From Erysipelotrichaceae bacterium UBA2227 (GTDB taxonomy: Bacteria; Bacillota_I; Bacilli_A; Erysipelotrichales; Erysipelotrichaceae), in NCBI GenBank assembly GCA_002348095.1, contig DDYT01000033.1, positions 5,371-69,370 on the forward strand: 64,000 nucleotides of DNA, in the 5' to 3' direction. The notes beneath the pieces are model-generated. The model was given only the letters and a program-made list of their open reading frames with translations, did not search any database and was not told the DNA's origin. Numbering within the stretch: the stretch's first letter is position 1; each line of letters opens with the position of its first letter. A program made the position numbers and the translations under genes. Shown here one piece after another: positions 24,825 through 33,447 of the stretch.

Positions 24825-25349
24825 ATTACAAAGAAAACAACGACTGACGAATTAGTCAATGAAAACATTCGTTTCAAAGAAGTATTGCTGATCGGAGCCA
24901 ATGGTGAGCAACTGGGGATTTTCATGCGCAGAGAAGCGCTGGAAAAAGCCTACGAGCAAAATCTGGACCTGCTTTGTGTAGCTCCCAATGCCGTGCCGCC
25001 GGTCTGCAAGATTTTGGATTACGGACGTTACCGCTTCGAAATGCAGAAGAAGCTCAAAGAAGCGAAACGGAATCAGCATGTCACCGAACTTAAGCCGTTG
25101 CGATTATCGCCGGTCATCGACACCCATGATTTTGAAACCAAACTTAAGCATGCCCGAGAGTGGATTGCTGATGGTATGAAAGTCAAAGTGGATATGCGTT
25201 TTCGCGGCCGGTTGATTACCCGAATCGAAGTCGGCAAGAAAGTAATGAACAGTTTTATTGACAGTATATCCGACATTGCCAATGTCGAAAAAGCGCCTTC
25301 GATGGAAGGCAATACAATGTATGTGATATTGGCACCCAAACGCAAGTAA
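24825..25349 (+). CDS. infC: Translation initiation factor IF-3, AUU start
   Basis: It binds the 30S subunit and enforces initiator tRNA selection. The 174-residue protein has the [21 protein letters not shown]-terminal signature, a linker, and the C-terminal domain with [11 protein letters not shown]. No ATG/GTG/TTG is suitably placed. The ATT at 24825 lies five bases after GGAGGTG, matching the known AUU start by which IF-3 limits its own synthesis. An ATT at 24822 is possible but too close to the ribosome-binding site. An upstream in-frame ATG at 24783 lies within the attenuator hairpin and is rejected. Confidence 0.94.
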   Translation: MTKKTTTDELVNENIRFKEVLLIGANGEQLGIFMRREALEKAYEQNLDLLCVAPNAVPPVCKILDYGRYRFEMQKKLKEAKRNQHVTELKPLRLSPVIDTHDFETKLKHAREWIADGMKVKVDMRFRGRLITRIEVGKKVMNSFIDSISDIANVEKAPSMEGNTMYVILAPKRK

Positions 25350-25368
25350 AATCAGGAGGACATGTACT

Positions 25369-25563
25369 ATGCCAAAAATGAAAACTAAAAAAGCACTGGC
25401 GAAACGTGTGAAACGCACAGGCAGCGGAGGATTGAAGAGAACCCGTTCATACATCTCTCACTTTGCAGCAAATAAATCACAAAAACAAAAACGCAAACTG
25501 AGAAAGGGCGCATTGGTTTCGAAGAGCGATTACAAACGCATCAAACTGATGTTGCAAGACTAG
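25369..25563 (+). CDS. rpmI: 50S ribosomal protein L35
   Basis: This 64-residue, highly basic protein of the large subunit matches the family length ([13 protein letters not shown] start). AGGAGGA lies eight bases upstream. It is the middle gene of infC-rpmI-rplT and is expected to be co-regulated by L20. Confidence 0.96.
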   Translation: MPKMKTKKALAKRVKRTGSGGLKRTRSYISHFAANKSQKQKRKLRKGALVSKSDYKRIKLMLQD

Positions 25564-25575
25564 GAGGAATAGAGA

Positions 25576-25935
25576 ATGCCAAGAGTAAAAGGAAGCGTTG
25601 CTACCCGCAACCGTCGTAAAAAAATCTTAAAATTAGCTAAGGGCTATTTCGGTTCAAAACACTTACTGTACCGTACGGCCCATGAGCAAGTCATGCACTC
25701 CTTAAAGTATGCATATCGCGATCGCAGACAACTCAAACGTGAAATGCGCAAACTGTGGATTGCCCGTATCAATGCGGCAGCCCGCATGAATGACATCAGT
25801 TATTCACAATTGATGCATGGTTTGAAATTAGCCAAAATCGAAGTCAACCGCAAAATGCTTTCGGAAATCGCCATTGCCGATCCGAAGGGATTTACGGGAA
25901 TCGTTGACAAAGCCAAGAAAGCTTTGGAAAAGTAA
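25576..25935 (+). CDS. rplT: 50S ribosomal protein L20
   Basis: This 119-residue basic protein binds 23S rRNA early in assembly and, in Firmicutes, represses its own operon through the leader. The [18 protein letters not shown] start and the [19 protein letters not shown] core are characteristic. GGAGGAAT precedes the ATG, and the gene starts 12 bases after rpmI. Confidence 0.97.
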   Translation: MPRVKGSVATRNRRKKILKLAKGYFGSKHLLYRTAHEQVMHSLKYAYRDRRQLKREMRKLWIARINAAARMNDISYSQLMHGLKLAKIEVNRKMLSEIAIADPKGFTGIVDKAKKALEK

Positions 25936-25959
25936 AAATGAAATACCGGAGGAACATGA

Positions 25960-26406
25960 GTGGAAGATGTAAAACACACCCTCAATGAGCTTCTGGTCGA
26001 CCTTTTTAACCATATCCTGGTATTGGAAGAAAAGAATCTGCAAGACCGCGGAATCACGCTCTCGATGACGGAAGTACATACACTGGAAAACATCCTAAAG
26101 AGCAAAACGAAAACTATGTCCGATGTCGCCCGTTTACAGCTGGTGACCCAGGGCACACTGACCGTCGCGGTCAACCGTTTGCAGAAAAAGGGCTATGTCA
26201 GCCGTCTTCAGGATGCTCAGGATAAACGGATTATCCGGCTCTCCTTAACCGCTAAGGCTTTGGATGTGTTGGCGATTCACGATCAGTTTCATGAAGAGAT
26301 GATAGACAGCTTTATCAGCGATCTGAAAATCGATCAGGATGTTGCGCTGATAACCAGTTTACGCCGGATAATGGAATATTTCAGACAAAACTATGAGGAC
26401 CGCTAG
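25960..26406 (+). CDS. MarR-family transcriptional regulator
   Basis: This 148-residue winged-helix regulator has a recognition region with MSDVARLQLVTQGTLTVAVNRLQKKGYVSR and a wing DAQDKRIIRLSLT. The start is GTG at 25960, six bases after GGAGGA; an overlapping ATG in another frame is not coding. It lies 24 bases after rplT and may be co-transcribed. FabT-like regulators have similar size, but no fatty-acid genes are nearby, so the regulon is unknown. Confidence 0.85.
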   Translation: MEDVKHTLNELLVDLFNHILVLEEKNLQDRGITLSMTEVHTLENILKSKTKTMSDVARLQLVTQGTLTVAVNRLQKKGYVSRLQDAQDKRIIRLSLTAKALDVLAIHDQFHEEMIDSFISDLKIDQDVALITSLRRIMEYFRQNYEDR

Positions 26407-26421
26407 GTCTTCATTTTTTTT
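26396..26421 (+). terminator. Putative terminator after the MarR gene
   Basis: A six-pair stem (26396-26401 with 26406-26411, one G-U) overlapping the stop codon is followed by a run of nine T. Confidence 0.6.
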
Positions 26422-26435
26422 GGCAGTCAATAAGG

Positions 26436-26464
26436 TTGCATACAATTTATTTTGAAAGTAAGAT
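26436..26464 (+). promoter_or_regulatory. Promoter of the flavin reductase-esterase pair
   Basis: TTGCAT (26436-26441) and TAAGAT (26459-26464) have a 17-base spacer and lie 42 bases before the start codon. Confidence 0.6.
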
Positions 26465-26505
26465 GTAAGGGTACAGATGTTGAATCAATGTCAGGAGGAA
26501 TCACT

Positions 26506-27117
26506 ATGGCCAGTTTTGATCCGCAAAAAACAGAAACCAAGACCATCGCAAAACTGTTAAACGGGGCAATCATTCCGCGTCCCATTGCATTTGTAATTTC
26601 TATGTCTTCCGAAGGAGTTATCAACGCATCACCCTTCAGCTATTTCAATGCTATCTCATCCAACCCGCCGATGCTGATGATTTCGGTCAACCGGAAAAAC
26701 GGGCTGATGAAAGATACGGCACGCAATATTCTGACGACCCGTCAGTTTATCGTACATATCGTCGATCCATCGATCATCAGTGAGGTCAATCAAACCTCGG
26801 CTTCGCTGCCTTACGGAGACAGCGAATTAGATAACAGCACACTTACCCTTCGACAAAGTGAAATCGTTGCCGTACCGTCTGTAAAAGAGGCAAAAGTGAC
26901 TTTTGAAGTGCTATTGGAAGATCATCAGGTATATGGCAATGAAAAGGGGACCGGAACCGACGTTTTTATCGGCAGAGTCGTCAATATCGTCATCGATGAC
27001 CAACTCATCAATGAAAATAACCATGTTGATTTTGAAAAACTGAATCCGGTCGGACGACTCAGCGGAACGCATTACGCCGTCTTGGGTGAACATTTTTCAT
27101 TGGAGCGACCGCGATGA
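26506..27117 (+). CDS. Flavin reductase-like FMN-binding protein
   Basis: This 203-residue member of the flavin reductase-like/NTAB-DIM6 split-barrel family has the FMN-binding hallmark PRPIAFVISMSSEGVINASPFSYFN. Such proteins bind FMN and may reduce flavins or act on small aromatics. The ATG at 26506 follows AGGAGGA; a longer upstream form is rejected. It overlaps the esterase gene by four bases. The pair resembles quinone- or aromatic-detoxification gene pairs, but no direct evidence of substrate is seen. Confidence 0.83.
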   Translation: MASFDPQKTETKTIAKLLNGAIIPRPIAFVISMSSEGVINASPFSYFNAISSNPPMLMISVNRKNGLMKDTARNILTTRQFIVHIVDPSIISEVNQTSASLPYGDSELDNSTLTLRQSEIVAVPSVKEAKVTFEVLLEDHQVYGNEKGTGTDVFIGRVVNIVIDDQLINENNHVDFEKLNPVGRLSGTHYAVLGEHFSLERPR

Positions 27118-27710
27118 TCCACATATTCAAACAGAAAAATGATCAGGGAAAGACCCTGCTGCTGTTACATGGCACCGGCGGGGACGAACGTGATCTGTTA
27201 CCGCTGGCTGATCTGATCGACCCGGCAGCCAATATACTCAGCGTCCGCGGTCAGGTGATTGAAAATGGCAGTAACCGCTTTTTCCGACGATTGGCTGAAG
27301 GTGTATTTGACATGGAGGATTTGGTTTTTCGCACCAAACGATTGAAGGAGTTTGTTGATTGGGCAGCCGATCACTATCATTTTAATCGAAATCAGGTCAT
27401 TGCCATCGGATATTCCAACGGAGCAAATATTGCCGGCAGTATCCTTTGTCATTATCCGGACGCTTTGTCAGAAGCTATCCTGTTTCATCCGATGGTGCCG
27501 ATCCGAAAAGACATGCCCGATCTTTCAAACGTACGGGTACTGATCGTCGCCGGACGAAACGATCCCATTTGCCCGCCCGAACAGGCTCAAGAGCTTTACG
27601 AAATCCTTTCATCGGCAGATGCGGATGTCAGTATCCACTGGCAGCCCGGCGGTCATCGGATCACGATGGAAGAAGTCATCGAGGCTAAAGCATGGTATGA
27701 AAAAAAGTGA
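27114..27710 (+). CDS. Phospholipase/carboxylesterase-family hydrolase (MhqD-like)
   Basis: This 198-residue alpha/beta hydrolase has an LLLLHGTGGDERD oxyanion region, the nucleophile elbow GYSNG, the acid Asp in AGRNDPICP and the catalytic His in GGHRIT. It resembles MhqD of Bacillus, which is linked to quinone detoxification. Translational coupling to the flavoprotein upstream (ATGA) supports a joint job. The convergent terminator starts within its last codons. Confidence 0.85.
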   Translation: MIHIFKQKNDQGKTLLLLHGTGGDERDLLPLADLIDPAANILSVRGQVIENGSNRFFRRLAEGVFDMEDLVFRTKRLKEFVDWAADHYHFNRNQVIAIGYSNGANIAGSILCHYPDALSEAILFHPMVPIRKDMPDLSNVRVLIVAGRNDPICPPEQAQELYEILSSADADVSIHWQPGGHRITMEEVIEAKAWYEKK

Positions 27711-27728
27711 GGTTAATTCTCACTTTTT
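27702..27728. terminator. Bidirectional terminator shared by convergent genes
   Basis: A perfect 10-bp stem (AAAAAGTGAG and complement) overlaps both the hydrolase stop and the stop of the minus-strand kinase gene, with A and T runs on the two sides. Confidence 0.85.
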
Positions 27729-28547
27729 CTGTCCCTGCAAATACATATAGGCTTTATCTTGTGCGATCTTCAGATAAATTTCTTCGTTTCTGAACTGATA
27801 CATCATGATAGCCCAGTGATACCAAAGAATATGATGAAACATTTCAAACTGAAAAAGCGTATCCAGCGTCTGCGGATCGGGAATCTTCGAGAAGTACGCA
27901 ATATAAAACTCGTTTCGTGCCTTTGCATCAAAAATCTGATTTTCACTCAGAAATGATGTAACATCAAAAAACGGATGATTATCTCCGGCATACTCATAAT
28001 CAATCAGATAATCCCGGTCCGATGAAAATCCGATATTTCCTTCGACCCAGTCATTATGACACAGGGTAAAACCTTCGGTCTGCCGTTGGATAAACCGGAT
28101 GTAAATCTGCTGATTTTCCAGCGGTGTAAATGGCTCTCTGATCTGAGCTCTGTATTGATTCAGCCGTCCGACCGGATCGAAAAGAAATCCGCTTCGTACC
28201 TGCAATTCATGAAATTTTCGCATCAGCCGTCCGACCCGGTAATACTTATCCTTGCCCGGATACTGATCAAATGTTTGAAAATCATCAATATAACGTGTAA
28301 TCTTGATACCGGTCGACTCGCTGAAATAGACAGTCTCGACATCCAGGTTTTCACGTATGATCAAATCGAGTGCCGCTTTTTCATGCATGCGCGAAACGAT
28401 GTGTTCGCTGTCCTGAAACGGGATACGCACCATAAACCGATCCCCTTTGGACTCGACCAGCCAATTTTGATTGGTCAAACCTTTGCCTGTCAGATAGATC
28501 GATGTGACTTCATCTTGAAACAATCGCCGAATAAGTGATTCTGTCAT
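27720..28547 (-). CDS. LicA/choline-kinase-like phosphotransferase
   Basis: This 275-residue protein has the choline/aminoglycoside phosphotransferase fold. HNDWVEGNIGF is the catalytic HxDxxxxN loop and IDYEYAG supplies the second metal-binding Asp. Family members phosphorylate choline, ethanolamine, thiamine or antibiotics. No lic or teichoic-acid genes are nearby, so the substrate is open. GAGGG precedes the ATG at 28547; a TTG/ATG a few codons upstream is less well placed. It is transcribed divergently from the radical-SAM gene. Confidence 0.75.
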   Translation of the reverse strand: MTESLIRRLFQDEVTSIYLTGKGLTNQNWLVESKGDRFMVRIPFQDSEHIVSRMHEKAALDLIIRENLDVETVYFSESTGIKITRYIDDFQTFDQYPGKDKYYRVGRLMRKFHELQVRSGFLFDPVGRLNQYRAQIREPFTPLENQQIYIRFIQRQTEGFTLCHNDWVEGNIGFSSDRDYLIDYEYAGDNHPFFDVTSFLSENQIFDAKARNEFYIAYFSKIPDPQTLDTLFQFEMFHHILWYHWAIMMYQFRNEEIYLKIAQDKAYMYLQGQKK

Positions 28548-28605
28548 AAAGGCCCTCCATAGCATAGTTTACACTTTTTTGATAAAATAATAAACAGGGT
28601 GACCT

Positions 28606-30240
28606 ATGAACATTTTGCTGACGACGTGCAACGCTTCCTATATTCATAAAAATCTGGCTCTGCGTTGGCTCTACGTGATGCGTCCGCCGGGATTTTCAGT
28701 GAGGATTGCGGAATTTACCATCAATGATAAACCGGAGCGGATCTTAAAGGAAATTCAGGGTAAATGGGATGTGATCGCATTTAGCGTTTATATCTGGAAT
28801 GGCGAAATCACAAAACAGCTGATCCGCGGTTTAAGGAATTTTGATCAATGTCCTACGATCGTGGTCGGAGGTCCGGAAGTCATATACACCGCATCTCTGT
28901 GGCTGGATATCGGTGCGGACATCGTGATCCGCGGCGAAGGGGAAGAGGCTTTCTGGCAGGCAGTCCAAGGAGATTTGATGTTTGACGGGGTATGTACCCG
29001 CAATCAGCTGTCTGCGGTATGTGCGGTCACGGACTTATCGAAACTGCAAGCGGCAGAAAGTCCGTATTTTCTGCCCATGGATCTGCCGATGATGGATAAG
29101 CAATATCTTTATGTCGAATCCTCACGCGGCTGCGCATTTGACTGTACTTATTGTCTCTCCTCCGTTGAAAAAGGACTGCGCACCTTCGATTTGGAATATA
29201 TGATGCAACTGATCGCAGACATCGAAAAAAGTAATGTCAGACAGGTCAAGTTTCTTGATCGTACATTCAATCTGTTCAGCCAACGGGCACTGGCTATTGC
29301 CAAAGCTCTGAATCAGATACGGCGGGATGTGATCGTGCAGTTCGAGTGTGAAGTAACATCTTTATCTGCAGAATTGGAAGACTTCTTTGCAAAAGAGGCA
29401 GACAAACAGCGATTTCGCTTTGAAATCGGCGTTCAGTCGTTTTATCCTCCGACACTTCAGGCGGTCAGGCGCTTACAAAACAACGCTCAAGTCAAACGGA
29501 TCATTGACCGTTGGGTAAAGGCACAGCTGACAGTCCATGCGGATTTGATCGCCGGTCTTCCAGAGGAAGGACTATCGCAGTTTAAAGAGAGTTTTATCCA
29601 GCTGTTTCGACTGGCTCCGGCAGAAATACAGGTCGGTACTCTGAAATTGCTGCCCGGCACGCTGATGAGCGTACAGGCGAAGGCGACTCACTACCGGTTT
29701 TACCCAATTGCTCCTTATACCGTAATAGAGACACCGTGGTGTTCACAAGACGACATATACGATATCCAGGCATTAGCCTTATGTACGGATAAAACATACA
29801 ATCTGCCGCGTGCGAAGACGTGTTGGCAGCTCTTGGATCATCTGGGCTATGATGTTGCTTCCCTGATGATCGATTGCGGTAAGAAACTGAAGATACTGAC
29901 CCATCCCTATCAGCAAAAAGATGTGATCGATTGTGTCATCAGTACGGTCGAAGGTCTAGTCGATCGTAAGTGGATCGAAGCTGCGGTCATGACGGATATT
30001 GCGAAGTTAAGCAGGGTCACTCCGCAACGATGGTTTGATTTTGTCTGTCCGACGGAGATACGGTTGAAGATACTACGCTTTGCTGCTGAAAAATATCAGG
30101 TGCCTTACGATTTGATGCGTCGGAAAGGATGGCTGCATACTGCCATTTATAAAAACAGGCTGTGCATACAGTGCTGGCTTTTTACACCGGATCATCACGG
30201 AAATTACGGATACTATACATATCAAGGAGATCCTCTATGA
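28606..30240 (+). CDS. B12-binding-domain radical SAM protein (DUF4080 type)
   Basis: This 544-residue protein has an N-terminal cobalamin-binding-like Rossmann domain (1-130). A radical-SAM barrel follows with the cluster motif C176-xxx-C180-xx-C183, and a C-terminal DUF4080-like domain with many conserved Cys/His and aromatic residues. These enzymes cleave S-adenosylmethionine to start radical chemistry. The substrate is unknown. The stop overlaps rdgB by four bases, so it leads the operon continuing to 32590. GGGTGACCT lies before the ATG. Confidence 0.85.
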   Translation: MNILLTTCNASYIHKNLALRWLYVMRPPGFSVRIAEFTINDKPERILKEIQGKWDVIAFSVYIWNGEITKQLIRGLRNFDQCPTIVVGGPEVIYTASLWLDIGADIVIRGEGEEAFWQAVQGDLMFDGVCTRNQLSAVCAVTDLSKLQAAESPYFLPMDLPMMDKQYLYVESSRGCAFDCTYCLSSVEKGLRTFDLEYMMQLIADIEKSNVRQVKFLDRTFNLFSQRALAIAKALNQIRRDVIVQFECEVTSLSAELEDFFAKEADKQRFRFEIGVQSFYPPTLQAVRRLQNNAQVKRIIDRWVKAQLTVHADLIAGLPEEGLSQFKESFIQLFRLAPAEIQVGTLKLLPGTLMSVQAKATHYRFYPIAPYTVIETPWCSQDDIYDIQALALCTDKTYNLPRAKTCWQLLDHLGYDVASLMIDCGKKLKILTHPYQQKDVIDCVISTVEGLVDRKWIEAAVMTDIAKLSRVTPQRWFDFVCPTEIRLKILRFAAEKYQVPYDLMRRKGWLHTAIYKNRLCIQCWLFTPDHHGNYGYYTYQGDPL

Positions 30241-30851
30241 GACAAAAACTGATCGTTGCGACCAATAACGGACATAAAGCACAGGAAATCAAAGAAATGC
30301 TGAAGGAGTTGGCGGTCGATGTCGTAACAATGGCCGATTTAAATACAGACATCGAAGTTGAGGAAAATGGTTCGACCTATGCCGAGAATGCTCTGATCAA
30401 AGCCATGGCCTTGCGTGATCTGACGGATGGGTGGATCATCGCCGATGATTCGGGTTTGGAAATCGATGCCCTCGACCGTGCTCCCGGGATATACTCGGCC
30501 CGCTATCTGGGAGAGGATACACCGTATGAAATCAAAAATTCAATGATTTTGGATAAACTGGAAGATGTCGAAGATCGGTCGGCGAGATTTGTCTGTTCGA
30601 TTGCACTGGTCTTTGAGGACGGATCTTACTGGATCACAGTCAATAAGTGCGAAGGATCGATCAGTCATTCGATTCAGGGGACCCGCGGATTCGGTTATGA
30701 TCCGATATTTATCCCGCAAGGGTATGCGGATACCTTTGGGGTATTGCCTGCAGAAATCAAAAACACGATCAGTCATCGGGCGAAAGCGCTTGAGGCATTA
30801 CGCCAGTACTGCCGGATAATCATGGAGGAAGCATATGATAAGAGCATTTAG
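30237..30851 (+). CDS. rdgB: dITP/XTP pyrophosphatase (RdgB/HAM1)
   Basis: This 204-residue house-cleaning enzyme hydrolyses non-canonical purine triphosphates (dITP, XTP) to monophosphates. The N-terminal substrate site is IVATNNGHKAQEI, followed by DDSGLEIDALDRAPGIYSARY and the GFGYDPIFIP and SHRAKALE motifs. The ATG at 30237 follows AAGGAGATC; the longer upstream ORF is not used. It overlaps its neighbours at both ends. Confidence 0.96.
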   Translation: MRQKLIVATNNGHKAQEIKEMLKELAVDVVTMADLNTDIEVEENGSTYAENALIKAMALRDLTDGWIIADDSGLEIDALDRAPGIYSARYLGEDTPYEIKNSMILDKLEDVEDRSARFVCSIALVFEDGSYWITVNKCEGSISHSIQGTRGFGYDPIFIPQGYADTFGVLPAEIKNTISHRAKALEALRQYCRIIMEEAYDKSI

Positions 30852-31509
30852 GACATTAGCCTATTTACTGGCTTTTGTTGCCATCATCATCACAGCAGTA
30901 GACGTAATGTCTTTTGATCTGAAATTCTTTAGAGACTTTTATTCGAAAAATAACTCTGCTGAAGAAATCGGGATTTCTTTTGAGGATCTGATGACTTCAA
31001 CTGAGGTATTGCTGGATTATACAAGGGGAACAACTGAATCCATGGATGTGGAAGTCACGGTGGATGGAAGAAAAGAAGAGATGTTTAACAAGCGTGAAAC
31101 CGATCATATGGTCGATGTACGTGAATTATATCTGGGTGCGATATTTATCCGAAATGCAGGTGTGATTTTCTTTGGGATGATGGTATTGTCCGATCGCTTC
31201 AGAAAGAGGTTTTCATTCAGCAGTCACTGGCACAGCGTCAAACAGGCAGCAACGATCATATTTGCGGTCATCGCATTTATCGTCATGGCTGCCGTGATTG
31301 ATTTCAACACGTTTTGGACGAACTTCCATCTGATTTTTTTCCGGAATGATTTGTGGCTGCTCAATCCGAATACCGACCGGCTGATTCTGATGGTTCCGTT
31401 GGACTTCTTTATCGCGCTGGTCACCCGGATCATCCTGGCTGCCATTACCGGCTGTTCGCTGTTAATTGCTGCAATTTATGTGTTGCATCGCAAGGAGATC
31501 AAAACATGA
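30835..31509 (+). CDS. TIGR01906-type integral membrane protein
   Basis: This 224-residue protein has about four membrane segments (7-25, 103-120, 137-160, 184-215). It has a conserved extracellular-type stretch with WTNFHLIFFRNDLWLLNP, the hallmark of the DUF1461/TIGR01906 family. Its function is unknown. It overlaps rdgB by 17 bases and the trmL start by four, in the same operon. Confidence 0.75.
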   Translation: MIRAFRTLAYLLAFVAIIITAVDVMSFDLKFFRDFYSKNNSAEEIGISFEDLMTSTEVLLDYTRGTTESMDVEVTVDGRKEEMFNKRETDHMVDVRELYLGAIFIRNAGVIFFGMMVLSDRFRKRFSFSSHWHSVKQAATIIFAVIAFIVMAAVIDFNTFWTNFHLIFFRNDLWLLNPNTDRLILMVPLDFFIALVTRIILAAITGCSLLIAAIYVLHRKEIKT

Positions 31510-32018
31510 TTCACATCGTACTGTATCAACCGGAAATCCCACAAAACACCGGGAACATCATGCGTACGTGCACGGCTACCAATACGATGCTGCACTTGAT
31601 CGAACCGTTGGGATTTTCACTAAACGAAAAACATTTGCGACGCAGCGGATTGGATTATCGTGATTTGTGCGTGCATGAAATTCATTCGAGCTGGGAGGAT
31701 TTTACCCGTAAGTATCCCGGCATCTATTTTTTCGTTACACGATACGGTAAAAAGCCTCATTCAGACATGACTTTCTCGACGGATGAGAAAGATATTTTTC
31801 TGGTTTTCGGCAGAGAGAGTACCGGAATTCCCAAATCAATACTTCGAGAACATCTGTCCAGGTGCATGCGCATACCGATGGTTGCAGATGCAAGAAGCCT
31901 GAATCTGTCCAACTCCGTTGCTATCGTGTTGTACGAAGTGTTGCGTCAGCTCGACTATCCGATGCTGTCGAAAAGTGAGGTCATCAAAGGGGAAGACTGG
32001 CTGGAGCGTGATGTATGA
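31506..32018 (+). CDS. trmL: tRNA (cytidine/uridine-34-2'-O)-methyltransferase
   Basis: This 170-residue SPOUT enzyme methylates the ribose at the wobble base of certain leucine tRNAs. PEIPQNTGNIMRTC, VFGRESTGIPKSIL and LNLSNSVAIVLYEVLRQ form the knot and cofactor site. The ATG at 31506 follows AAGGAG; a 221-residue upstream extension in the previous gene is rejected. Confidence 0.95.
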   Translation: MIHIVLYQPEIPQNTGNIMRTCTATNTMLHLIEPLGFSLNEKHLRRSGLDYRDLCVHEIHSSWEDFTRKYPGIYFFVTRYGKKPHSDMTFSTDEKDIFLVFGRESTGIPKSILREHLSRCMRIPMVADARSLNLSNSVAIVLYEVLRQLDYPMLSKSEVIKGEDWLERDV

Positions 32019-32590
32019 AACGGATCGATCTGCTTGTCAACACTTTTGAGAAGCGGTTTTATGTGCTGTTGTTTGCGGTTCTGATATGTGCAGGATATGT
32101 CAGTTTTCTCAATGCCTGGTTTGGACTGACTATGCGTTCAATCGAATCGCCCAATGATATTTTAAACCTTGCTCAGTTTTCCGGCGTATCCTCGTTATGG
32201 CTGACCCGTTGGCTGACTATGACGCTCAATACGCCATGGCAACCGCTCCGGTTGGCAGTCGGTTTTCTCTTTACGCTTCGGGTTGAACAGTGGGTGCTGA
32301 TTTTTGGCGGGGGACTGATCGTGTTTTCGACAACGATGAGTGTGCCACATAAGAGATTTCATCAGGCGGCGAAGTTTCTGATCATGCTTCTGACGGTGCA
32401 GTTGGTTGCCGTGATTTATTCGATAGCCAATGCCATGTGGTCATCCACAGGACTTGAAGCAGCACTTTCCTTGCAGTTGGGAGGGTGGATATTGTTGGTA
32501 GGCGGCACGCTCGGATTGATCGTTTCGCTGTTATTGCTGCTGACGGCACTGATTTTCGGGTATTTGCCGTTGTTTATTGATAATGGTTGA
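32015..32590 (+). CDS. Membrane protein of unknown function
   Basis: This 191-residue protein has about four hydrophobic segments (18-36, 84-102, 115-135, 155-180). I do not recognise a family. It is coupled to trmL by a four-base overlap and ends the radical-SAM-rdgB-trmL operon. No catalytic motif is apparent. Confidence 0.6.
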   Translation: MKRIDLLVNTFEKRFYVLLFAVLICAGYVSFLNAWFGLTMRSIESPNDILNLAQFSGVSSLWLTRWLTMTLNTPWQPLRLAVGFLFTLRVEQWVLIFGGGLIVFSTTMSVPHKRFHQAAKFLIMLLTVQLVAVIYSIANAMWSSTGLEAALSLQLGGWILLVGGTLGLIVSLLLLLTALIFGYLPLFIDNG

Positions 32591-32603
32591 CATTGCGATT
32601 GGA

Positions 32604-32632
32604 TTGTAAAGTGATGACTTGTGTTTTATAAT
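32604..32632 (+). promoter_or_regulatory. Promoter of the small membrane protein-ridA unit
   Basis: TTGTAA (32604-32609) and TATAAT (32627-32632) have a 17-base spacer. Confidence 0.65.
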
Positions 32633-32651
32633 AAACTGCGAGGTGATTTGG

Positions 32652-32798
32652 ATGGTCAGCAGCGTAAACGATTTTCTGTCATTAGCAAGTATCGGTGTCA
32701 TTGTTGTGGCGGCATTGTATTTGATTTTGCGCGGAATTTACCTTCGTAGACGCAAACGGCTGATCGAAGAGGAAATCGAATATTACAAAGAGTGGTAA
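32652..32798 (+). CDS. Small single-span membrane protein (48 aa)
   Basis: This short ORF has GAGGTGAT ten bases before the ATG and a perfect promoter upstream. The product has one hydrophobic helix (residues 12-27, IGVIVVAALYLILRGI), then a basic RRRKR stretch and a Glu-rich end, a typical small membrane protein topology. It lies 29 bases before ridA, probably on the same transcript. The family is not recognised. Confidence 0.6.
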   Translation: MVSSVNDFLSLASIGVIVVAALYLILRGIYLRRRKRLIEEEIEYYKEW

Positions 32799-32827
32799 TG
32801 ACCACATAAACAACAGGAGGAGACATT

Positions 32828-33361
32828 ATGTTTACAACGATTACATCGCTTAATGCCCCAAAAGCCATCGGGCCCTATTCGCCGGCGGTTAAGCTGGGAG
32901 ACTTTGTCTACATGTCCGGACAATTACCGATTGACCCTGAGTCAAACGAACTCGTTGCCGGCGGTATTCAGGAGCAAACGTATCAGGTATTGAAGAATAT
33001 TGAAGCCGTACTTTCGGAAATGGGTCTTGAAACCCGACATATTCTTAAGACAACGGTTTTTATGACCGACTTGGCAGAATTTGATCTTATGAATCAAATT
33101 TATGCTACATATTTTATGCAGCCTTATCCGGCTCGCTCAACCGTGCAAGTCGCTGCACTGCCCAAAGGCGCAAAGATTGAAATCGAGTGTTTAGTTATCG
33201 ACACCCTTGCTTACGAAGCTCATATGCATCAACATGATCATGACGGATGCGGATGTGGTGATGAAGGCTGCGGCTGTGAAGGTGAAGAAGGGTGTGACTG
33301 CGAAGGTCACGAACATAAACACGGCGAAGAAACCTGTGAGGATGGATGCTGCTGCGGATAA
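32828..33361 (+). CDS. RidA-family deaminase with Cys/His-rich tail
   Basis: Residues 1-128 are a normal RidA/YjgF domain, which hydrolyses reactive enamine/imine intermediates from threonine and serine dehydratases. The conserved Arg of PARST (R103) and the acidic pair around E118-E120 are present. Unusually, residues 131-177 form a tail with ten cysteines and seven histidines in CGC, CDC, CCC and HxH patterns. It looks like a metal-binding segment not usual for RidA. The tail is in frame with no shift, and a terminator overlaps its last codons. AGGAGG precedes the ATG. Confidence 0.88.
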   Translation: MFTTITSLNAPKAIGPYSPAVKLGDFVYMSGQLPIDPESNELVAGGIQEQTYQVLKNIEAVLSEMGLETRHILKTTVFMTDLAEFDLMNQIYATYFMQPYPARSTVQVAALPKGAKIEIECLVIDTLAYEAHMHQHDHDGCGCGDEGCGCEGEEGCDCEGHEHKHGEETCEDGCCCG

Positions 33362-33375
33362 CCGCAGCTTTTTTT
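33351..33375 (+). terminator. Rho-independent terminator at the end of ridA
   Basis: A 7-bp stem (33351-33357 with 33362-33368) and an ATAA loop containing the stop codon are followed by seven T. Confidence 0.85.
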
Positions 33376-33447
33376 ATTCTGAAAATCAATAAGCTGTAGG
33401 ATAATCAGATTTTGTAACAAAATAAATAAGATATAGAGGGAAAAAAT

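Noticed and set aside
33231..33355. Tandem GC-rich repeat array in the ridA 3' end
   Set aside because: The repetition reflects Gly/Cys codons in the tail; no regular repeat unit or array is present.
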